Of a stretch of DNA of 64,000 bases, positions 55,607 through 64,000 are shown piece by piece. A program made the translations under genes and the position numbers. Numbering within the stretch: the stretch's first letter is position 1; every line of letters starts with the position of its first letter. This DNA comes from Knoellia locipacati (lineage in GTDB: Bacteria; Actinomycetota; Actinomycetes; Actinomycetales; Dermatophilaceae), in assembly GCF_007992835.1 (NCBI RefSeq), contig NZ_BKBA01000011.1, positions 209,002 through 273,001 of the forward strand. The letters are read 5' to 3'. The notes under the pieces were generated by a model that worked only from the letters and a program-made list of their open reading frames with translations, ran no database searches and was not told where the DNA came from.

Positions 55607-56880
55607 ATGCACCCCACGAAGTTCTTCCCCCGCTTCGCTCCTCCGATACTTCGCGGGGACCCCGCACGAACGCCCCCGAAGGCTCGAGCTCACAGGCCGA
55701 GCTGCTCGACCGCTACGCACACTCGCTCATCCCCGTCTTCGGGACGCCCCAGCTCGTCCTCGAGCGGGGTGACGGCGCCTGGGTGTGGGACACCGACGGC
55801 AAGCGGTACCTCGACCTCGTGGGCGGCATCGCCGTCAACGCGCTCGGACACAACCACCCTGCCCTCGTCGCCGCGGTCTCGAAGCAGGTCGCCGAGATGG
55901 CGCACATCTCCAACTTCTACACGTCGCGTGCGCAGATCGAGCTCGCCGAACGGGTGCTCGAGATCGCGGGTGCGCCCGCCGGCTCCGGCGTCTTCTTCGC
56001 CAACTCCGGGGCCGAGGCCGTCGAGGGTGCGATCAAGCTGTCGCGCCGCACCGGCCGGACCGGCCTCGTCGCTGCGGAGGGTGCGTTCCACGGACGGACG
56101 ACCGGCGCACTGGCGCTCACCTCCAAGGCCGCCTATCGCGACCCGTTCGCCCCGCTCATCCCCGACGTCACGCACGTGCCCTACAACGACAACGAGGCCC
56201 TGCGCGCCGCAGTCACCACCGAGACCGCAGCGGTGGTCCTCGAGCCCGTCCAGGGCGAGGCGGGAGCGATCGTCGCGGACCCGGCATACCTGCGTGCCGC
56301 CCGCGAGCTGACCACGGCGGCAGGAGCGCTGCTCGTCATCGACGAGGTCCAGACCGGGATCGGCCGCACCGGCGACTGGTTCGGCTTCCAGGAGAGTGGG
56401 ATCGTGCCCGACGCGATCACCCTCGCCAAGGGACTCGGCGGAGGACTGCCGGTCGGCGCGCTCGTGACGTTCGGCCCCGACGTCACCGGGCTCCTCACCG
56501 CAGGCCAGCACGGCTCGACGTTCAGCGGCAACCCGCTCGTCGCGGCGGCCGGGCTCAGCGTGCTCTCGACCATCGAGGCCGAGGGCCTGCTGGACCACGT
56601 CGTGCAGATGGGCGAGCACCTCGTCGGCGCCGTGGCCGCTCTCGGCCACCCCGACATCGAGGGGGTCCGCGGGCGTGGGCTGCTCCGCGCGGTCGTGCTG
56701 CGCTCCGAGCTGTCGTCCGGCATCGCCTCCGCTGCCCGTGAGGCCGGCTTCCTCGTCAACCCCGTCGCGCCCGACGCCATCCGGCTCGTGCCACCACTCG
56801 TCGTCACCCGCGAGGAGCTCGACCTCTTCGTGGCCGCGCTGCCCTCGCTCATCGCCACCGCCAAGGAGCCGACCCCATGA
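55603..56880 (+). CDS. argD: acetylornithine aminotransferase
   Basis: ArgD transaminates N-acetylglutamate semialdehyde with pyridoxal phosphate. Residues from about 30 on are the normal enzyme: [65 protein letters not shown] and the Schiff-base Lys in [12 protein letters not shown]. The first 30 residues are unusual: they contain [13 protein letters not shown] encoded by a 54-bp repeat that is shared with argF. ATG 55603 is the only workable start (GGAGG upstream, argB overlap, no later start before the core). Length 425. Confidence 0.94.
   Translation: MNAPHEVLPPLRSSDTSRGPRTNAPEGSSSQAELLDRYAHSLIPVFGTPQLVLERGDGAWVWDTDGKRYLDLVGGIAVNALGHNHPALVAAVSKQVAEMAHISNFYTSRAQIELAERVLEIAGAPAGSGVFFANSGAEAVEGAIKLSRRTGRTGLVAAEGAFHGRTTGALALTSKAAYRDPFAPLIPDVTHVPYNDNEALRAAVTTETAAVVLEPVQGEAGAIVADPAYLRAARELTTAAGALLVIDEVQTGIGRTGDWFGFQESGIVPDAITLAKGLGGGLPVGALVTFGPDVTGLLTAGQHGSTFSGNPLVAAAGLSVLSTIEAEGLLDHVVQMGEHLVGAVAALGHPDIEGVRGRGLLRAVVLRSELSSGIASAAREAGFLVNPVAPDAIRLVPPLVVTREELDLFVAALPSLIATAKEPTP
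55611..55664 (+). repeat. argD copy of a 53/54-bp repeat at the gene start
   Basis: A 54-nt block beginning 8 nt after the argD ATG, matching 56883-56935 in argF with one substitution and a one-base indel. The core GCTTCGCTCCTCCGATACTT is identical. CCCCGC/GCGGGG ends allow a short hairpin. It is translated in frame ([13 protein letters not shown]). Confidence 0.85.
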
Positions 56881-57889
56881 TCACCCCACAAAGTTCTCCC
56901 CCGCTTCGCTCCTCCGATACTTCGCGGGGACCCCGATCGACCACCACCCCCAGGCACTTCCTCCGGGACGACGACGTCACCCCGGCCGAGCAGGCCGAGA
57001 TCCTCGAGCGCGCGGCCGCCATCAAGGCGCGTCCGTTCAGCGACCGCTGCCTCGAGGGCCCCGAGGTCGTCGCGGTGCTCTTCGACAAGCAGACGCTGCG
57101 CACCCAGGTCTCGTTCGCCGCGGCGATCTCGCACCTCGGCGGGTTCCCGCTCGTCATCGACGGCAAGCTCGCCCAGGTGGGTGTGCGTGAGTCGATCGCC
57201 GACGTCGCCCGCGTCCTGACCCGCGAGGCCAAGGCCATCGTCTGGCGCACCTACGGCCAGGAGCGCATCGAGGAGATGGCCGCGCACTCCAGCGTCCCCG
57301 TCGTCAACGCGCTCACCGACGAGTTCCACCCCTGCCAGATCCTCGCCGACCTCCTGACGATCAAGGAGCACAAGGGCACGCTCGCCGGGCTGACCTTCGC
57401 CTACGTCGGTGACGGCGCCAACAACATGAGCCACAGCTACCTGCTCGGCATGGCGACCTCTGGCCTGCACGTCCGGATCGGCACGCCCGCGGGCTACCAG
57501 CCCTCACCAACGCTGCTCGCGCGCGCCGCCGAGATCGCGGCGACGACCGGTGGGTCGGTCACCGTGGTCGAGGACCCGGCGGAGGCCGTGACCGGGGCCG
57601 ACGTCGTCGCCACCGACACGTGGGTCTCCATGGGCTTCGAGAAGGAGAAGAAGTCCCGCCAGGGGTCGGCGAGCCCGTTCGCCCGCTACGCCGTGAGCGC
57701 CGAGCTCATGGCCCTCGCCAAGCCGGACGCGATCTTCCTGCACTGCCTCCCGGCCTACCGCGGGTTCGAGGTCGACGCCTCCGTCATCGACGGGCCGCAG
57801 TCGGTCGTGTGGGACGAGTCCGAGAACCGGCTGCACGCCCAGAAGGCCGTCCTGTCGTGGCTCATCGAGCGGAGCGGCGGGCAGCGCCG

Positions 57890-57893
<4 letters not shown>
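56877..57893 (+). CDS. argF: ornithine carbamoyltransferase
   Basis: ArgF makes citrulline from ornithine and carbamoyl phosphate. From about residue 26 it is normal: [40 protein letters not shown], the His-Pro-Cys-Gln in [12 protein letters not shown], the ornithine loop [10 protein letters not shown] and the Cys in LHCLPAYRG. The carbamoyl-phosphate loop reads [12 protein letters not shown] where many homologues have STRTR; I believe this variant is usual in the group. Residues 8-20 repeat the argD insert. The ATG overlaps the argD stop; 338 residues, about 25 more than usual at the N-terminus. Confidence 0.93.
56883..56935 (+). repeat. argF copy of the 53/54-bp repeat at the gene start
   Basis: A 53-nt block beginning 6 nt after the argF ATG, the second copy of the element in argD. 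The one-base deletion relative to the argD copy falls before the shared reading frame, so both genes read [14 protein letters not shown] saw no third copy in the window. Confidence 0.85.
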
Positions 57894-60429
<2,536 letters not shown>

Positions 60430-60452
<23 letters not shown>

Positions 60453-61446
60453 TCTCGTCGCGGACGCGCCGCTTGACGTCGTCGGGGGCGTAGCTCACGT
60501 CCACGGCCGTCCTTGCGAGGTCGGCCAGACCGGACTCGTCGAGGTCGAGGAGGTCGGCGGCGATGGCGTACTCGCGGTTGAGGGTCGTGCCGAACATCGG
60601 CGGGTCGTCGCTGTTGACCGTGACGACCACGCCGGCGTCGCGCAGGGGGCGCAGAGGATGGTCCTCGAGCCGGTCGACGCACCGTGTCGCGATGTTCGAG
60701 GTCGGGCACACCTCGAGCGGGATGCGCTCTGCGACAAGGCGTTCGACCAGTCGTGGGTCGTCGATGGACCGGATTCCGTGGCCGATCCGCTCGGCACCGA
60801 GGGCGTCGAGCGCGTCCCACACGGACTGCGCGTCGGTCGACTCACCGGCGTGGGGGAGTGACCGGAGGCCGGCTGCACGCGCGCGGTCGAAGTGCGGCTT
60901 GAACTGAGGGCGCGGGACCTCGGGGCCCCCGAGCCCGAAGCCGATGAGCGACTCCGGCCCGTGGTCGATCGCGTAGCCGATCGTCGCGTCCGCGGAGTCG
61001 AGACCGGCCTCGCCGGGGATGTCGTAGACCCACCGCAGGACGATGCCGTGGTCGCGCTCCGCCGCCCGGCGCGCGTCCTCGATCGCCTCGGTGTAGGCCT
61101 CGATCGGGATGCCCATCCGCACGCTCGTGAACGGCGTCATCGTCAGCTCGGCGTAGCGGACCCGCTGTGCCGCAAGGCGTTCGGCGACCTCATAGGTCAG
61201 CAGGTGGATGTCCTCGGGCGTCCTCAGCAGCGACACGACGGCGAGGTAGACATCGATGAAGTGCGCGAAGTCCGAGAACGTGTAGAAGTCCCGCAACGCC
61301 TCGATGCCCTGCGGCACACCGGAGTCGGGGTGCCGCTCCGCCAGCCGCGCGACCGTCTCGGGCCGCGCGGACCCGACGTGGTGGACGTGGAGCTCTGCCT
61401 TCGGCAGCCCTGCGATGAAGTCGTCGTATGCCGTCCGCTCACCCAT
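60430..61446 (-). CDS. add: adenosine deaminase
   Basis: Converts adenosine (or a related purine, such as aminodeoxyfutalosine) to the inosine form. The 338-residue metal-dependent hydrolase has zinc ligands in KAELHVHHVGSARPE, then HAGESTDAQSVW with catalytic Glu, ERIGHGIRSIDDPRLVERL and VTVNSDDPPMFGTTLNRE with the catalytic Asp. HHVGS where most adenosine deaminases have HLDG hints that the substrate may not be plain adenosine. ATG 61446. Convergent with the glycosylase gene. Confidence 0.88.
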
Positions 61447-61459
61447 GTGCCGCAGTCTG

Positions 61460-62368
61460 TCAGTCGGACAGGACCTGGGTGACGGCACGGGCACCCAGCG
61501 GCGCCAGGGCGTGCCCGCGCGGCTCGTAGATCCAGTGGGCGATCCGGCCCTGGATGGCCGCGCACGCCCTGCCCCAGGCCCACGAGACGTCGTCGACCTC
61601 GAGCAGCGCGCGGAACCGCTCGCGACCCGGTCGGTCGAGGACCCACCACGCGGGGGTGAGGTCGGTCGCGGCGTACCCGGTCGTGAGGGTCCCGAAGTCC
61701 AGCAGGCCCACGAGGTCGTCACCCCGGGCGACGAGGTTGCCCGGGATGAGGTCGGCGTGGAGCAGGACCCGGGTGGGATCCGGCGTCCCGGCGGCCAGGG
61801 CCTCGTCGACGACCGCCCGCACGGGGGTGGCGTCGAGCGGTCCGGAGACGGCGTCCTCGCGCTGGTCGAGCCCCTCCGCCCTCTCGCTCAGGTGCCCGCC
61901 GCGTGCGCCGCGTGGCCAGTCCTCCTGCGGGACCTCGTCGAGGTCGACCGCCCTCAGAGCCGACAGGGTGGCCGCGAGGGTGTCGGCCCACCCCGCCGGC
62001 ACGTCACCGGAGAGCACGCGCGCCGCCACGTCCTCGCCGTCGATCCAACGGTTGACCATCCAGGTGTGGGGATAGTCCTCGGTCGGGGTCCCGACGTGCT
62101 CGACCACGGGGACCTCGAGGGGCAGCCGCCCATGCAGCCGCGGCAGCCAGTCGACCTCCTTGCGCAGCCCGGTCTCGGCGTCCGCGTCGCGCGGCACCCG
62201 GACGAGCAGCTCCTCGCCGAGGCGGTAGGTCGTGTGCTCGGTGCCGGAGGTCGTCATCGCCCGGAGGGGCAGCCCCCGCCAGCGCGGGCACTGCCTGTCC
62301 ACGAGGGAGCGCACGAGCTCGTCCGTCACGGGCGTCTCGCTGTCGAAGAGGGTGGGCATGCGCCACAT
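61460..62368 (-). CDS. aminoglycoside-phosphotransferase-fold kinase
   Basis: A 302-residue small-molecule kinase of the APH/choline-kinase fold. The catalytic loop reads VLLHADLIPGNLVARGDDLV (HxDLxPGN pattern, with Ala and Ile where HGDLHPGN is usual) and the DFG-like metal site is LVGLLDFGTLTTG. The N-terminal lobe has the invariant-like Arg/Lys around LRAMTTSGTEHTTYRLGEEL. The gene starts at ATG 62368 (or 62359). It lies 14 nt upstream of add and faces tyrS. Members include MphE-type and resistance enzymes but most are metabolic; resistance cannot be claimed. Confidence 0.83.
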   Translation of the reverse strand: MWRMPTLFDSETPVTDELVRSLVDRQCPRWRGLPLRAMTTSGTEHTTYRLGEELLVRVPRDADAETGLRKEVDWLPRLHGRLPLEVPVVEHVGTPTEDYPHTWMVNRWIDGEDVAARVLSGDVPAGWADTLAATLSALRAVDLDEVPQEDWPRGARGGHLSERAEGLDQREDAVSGPLDATPVRAVVDEALAAGTPDPTRVLLHADLIPGNLVARGDDLVGLLDFGTLTTGYAATDLTPAWWVLDRPGRERFRALLEVDDVSWAWGRACAAIQGRIAHWIYEPRGHALAPLGARAVTQVLSD

Positions 62369-62424
62369 CCCACACGGCGACGCGGTGCGGCGTCCACCGA
62401 GTTCGTCGTGGCAGGCTGACGTCC

Positions 62425-63684
62425 GTGAACGACATCCTTGCCGAGCTCCAGTGGCGCGGCCTCGTGGCGCAGACGACCGACGAGGGCGCGCTCCGCGACG
62501 CCCTGACCCGCGGGCCCATCACGGGCTACTGCGGGTTCGACCCCACGGCTCCCTCGCTGCACTTCGGCAACCTCGTGCAGCTCATCGTGCTGCGTCATCT
62601 CCAGCGGGCGGGGCACAGGGTCATCTGCCTCGTCGGGGGGTCGACCGGTCTCATCGGTGACCCGCGACCGAGCTCCGAACGCGTGCTCAAGACCAAGGAG
62701 CAGACTGCCGAGTGGGTGGGGCGCATCCAGCAGCAGGTGCAGCCGTTCCTCGACTTCGAGGGCGACAACCCGGCCGTGATGGTCAACAACCTCGACTGGA
62801 CCGCGCCGATGTCGGCGCTCGACTTCCTGCGCGACATCGGCAAGCACTTCCGGGTCAACCAGATGGTCAAGAAGGACGCCGTCGCCGCACGGCTCAACTC
62901 CGACGAGGGCATCTCGTACACCGAGTTCAGCTACCAGATCCTCCAGGGGCTCGACTTCCTCGAGCTCTACCGCACCCACGGGTGCACGCTCCAGACCGGC
63001 GGGCAGGACCAGTGGGGCAACCTCACCGCCGGCTCCGACCTCATCCACAAGGTGGAGGGGGAGTCGGTCCACCTGCTCACGACGCCGCTCGTGACGGACG
63101 CCGCCGGCAACAAGTTCGGCAAGAGCGAGGGCAACGCCGTCTGGCTCTCGTCCGACATGACGAGTCCCTACGCCTTCTACCAGTACTGGCTCAACGTCGA
63201 GGACGCCTCGGTCGTCAAGCTCCTGCGGATCTTCACCGACCGCACGCAGGACGAGATCGCCGAGCTGGAGCGCCAGGTGGAGCACGAGCCGTTCCGGCGA
63301 GCGGCCCAGCGGACCCTGGCCGCGGACGTCACGACGCTCGTCCACGGGGCAGGGGCGACGGCATCGGTCCAGGCCGCCTCCGAGGCGCTGTTCGGCAAGG
63401 GTGACCTGGCCGCTCTCGACGCCCGCACGCTGGACGACGCGACGGCCGAGCTGCCCGGTGGTGAGGTGGCGCCTGGGATGACGATGACCGATGCCCTCGT
63501 GGCCGTCGGGCTGGTCGAGTCACGCAACGCCGCACGGCGTGCGATCGGCGACGGCGGAGCCTCGGTCAACGGCGAGAAGGTCACCGACCCGGAGTTCACG
63601 CTGTCCGACGAGCACTTCCTGCACGGCTCCGTGGCCATCCTGAGGCGCGGGCGCAAGTCGATGGCGGCTGGTCGACGCGCGTAA
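62425..63684 (+). CDS. tyrS: tyrosyl-tRNA synthetase
   Basis: Charges tRNA-Tyr. The 419-residue class I enzyme has the HIGH-equivalent PSLHFGN (near residue 50), the tyrosine pocket YCGFDPTAPS and SYQILQGLDFLELYRTHGC, QTGGQDQWGNLTAGSDLI and the KMSKS-equivalent KFGKS. A C-terminal S4 domain (LVESRNAARRAIGDGGASVN) binds tRNA. GTG start 62425. tyrS directly before an rRNA operon is a recurring actinobacterial arrangement, consistent with the promoters after it. Confidence 0.96.
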   Translation: MNDILAELQWRGLVAQTTDEGALRDALTRGPITGYCGFDPTAPSLHFGNLVQLIVLRHLQRAGHRVICLVGGSTGLIGDPRPSSERVLKTKEQTAEWVGRIQQQVQPFLDFEGDNPAVMVNNLDWTAPMSALDFLRDIGKHFRVNQMVKKDAVAARLNSDEGISYTEFSYQILQGLDFLELYRTHGCTLQTGGQDQWGNLTAGSDLIHKVEGESVHLLTTPLVTDAAGNKFGKSEGNAVWLSSDMTSPYAFYQYWLNVEDASVVKLLRIFTDRTQDEIAELERQVEHEPFRRAAQRTLAADVTTLVHGAGATASVQAASEALFGKGDLAALDARTLDDATAELPGGEVAPGMTMTDALVAVGLVESRNAARRAIGDGGASVNGEKVTDPEFTLSDEHFLHGSVAILRRGRKSMAAGRRA

Positions 63685-63703
63685 AGCGTTGTCGCACAGC
63701 CGT

Positions 63704-63749
63704 ATCGGGCCCCTCCATGCCGCTCCAACGGCGACCGGAGGGGCCCGAT
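63704..63749 (+). terminator. tyrS terminator
   Basis: ATCGGGCCCCTCC (63704-63716) pairs with GGAGGGGCCCGAT (63737-63749), 13 perfect base pairs, followed by TTGGTTT. It lies 19 nt past the tyrS stop and also overlaps the -35 of the next promoter. Confidence 0.9.
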
Positions 63750-64000
63750 TTGGTTTCTGGCGAGAACGTCCTCTAAGGTTCTCGATGTCAGCCCGAGAGG
63801 GAGGAACGGACACCACTGCGCAGGGCCCACGGCCCCGCACGAAGTAGGCCGGTCCCGGGGTTGGCCCCAACAGCTCGACACAGTGGCGACACTGTCGACG
63901 GCGTGGCGCCCACGAGGAGCCACGGTTGGGAGTGACCGACCGTCACGAACCAGCGGATGACGCGGGTTTGGAACGCGGCCCCAGGGCTGCTACGGTGGGC
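63750..64000 (+). promoter_or_regulatory. tandem promoters at the right edge, probably for an rRNA operon
   Basis: No gene is supported in 63685-64000 (316 nt). It holds the tyrS terminator, then a possible promoter TTGGTT (63750-63755), 18 nt, TAAGGT (63774-63779), and a stronger one TTGGAA (63968-63973), 17 nt, TACGGT (63991-63996). The latter's GGGCTGCTACGGT nearly matches the infC ribosomal promoter (GGGCTGCTACTGT). Multiple strong promoters after tyrS suggest that 16S rRNA follows beyond the edge; the rRNA itself is not visible. Confidence 0.6.

Noticed and set aside
57061..57130. ArgF carbamoyl-phosphate loop TLRTQ instead of STRTR, as a sign of lost activity
   Set aside because: All other catalytic motifs are intact, and I recall this variant from other Micrococcales ornithine carbamoyltransferases, so it is probably lineage-typical.
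61460..62368. Antibiotic-resistance gene (aminoglycoside phosphotransferase)
   Set aside because: Only the kinase fold is supported; the catalytic loop is non-standard and many relatives are metabolic kinases.

Overview
The window is 64 kb of very GC-rich DNA with dense genes, frequent ATGA/GTGA stop-start overlaps and almost pure G/C third codon positions. Gene content points to an actinobacterium: homodimeric AceE, DUF3052 beside AhpE, a FasR-type regulator of fab genes, GlnA2-GlnE, polyphosphate glucokinase, MetZ beside a rhodanese, and a HisA that is probably also the Trp isomerase PriA. Gene style and order suggest Micrococcales, perhaps an Intrasporangiaceae relative; that placement is inference. 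I see no prophage, insertion sequence or CRISPR array.

Layout. 1-3.2 kb (minus): fabH (cut by the left edge), fabD with an extra C-terminal domain, and fasR. 3.3-5.1 kb: a small membrane protein and argG, which has its own ARG box. 5.2-10.4 kb: a secreted glycerophosphodiesterase, an ABC exporter with a two-component system in one overlapping operon, and a lipoprotein. 10.5-13.3 kb: aceE. 13.4-22.5 kb (mostly plus): two PH-domain membrane proteins, DUF3052, ahpE, tRNA-Val abutting a NIF3 gene, a zinc-ribbon coiled-coil protein, rhodanese, metZ, yaaA (minus) and an RNB ribonuclease. 22.6-22.95 kb: RNase P RNA. 23-30 kb: a metallo-beta-lactamase-fold protein, a secreted protein, a small Cys-rich protein behind an IdeR/DtxR iron box, ppgK, map, panB and a secreted M6 metalloprotease. 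30-34.3 kb: glnA2 and glnE. 34.3-40.1 kb: hisD-C-B, an unknown gene, hisH, hisA/priA and an SseB-like gene. 40.2-42.7 kb: infC-rpmI-rplT and an RNA methyltransferase. 42.7-45.1 kb: a PAS histidine kinase and an MFS transporter. 45.1-49.8 kb: a pheST leader, pheS, a 21-codon mini-ORF, pheT and an SDR. 49.8-52 kb (minus): a three-gene cassette of unknown function containing two paralogues. 52.1-59.8 kb: argC, an ACT-domain gene, argJ-B-D-F-R-H. 59.8-63.7 kb: DNA glycosylase, add, a phosphotransferase-fold gene and tyrS. 63.7-64 kb: terminator and tandem promoters, probably feeding an rRNA operon beyond the right edge.

Two genome-scale signals run through all of this. One is a dispersed 8-mer, GTATGCCG, with at least 44 copies in both orientations in genes, promoters and a terminator; about two would be expected. 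The other is the word GGGGGA(C/G), which lies mostly on the plus strand whichever way the genes run. Many genes also carry a -10 hexamer 6-8 nt before the start codon, which suggests widespread leaderless transcription. The most novel gene-level candidates are the 49.8-52 kb cassette, the iron-box Cys-rich peptide, and a 53-bp element found in frame at the 5' ends of both argD and argF.
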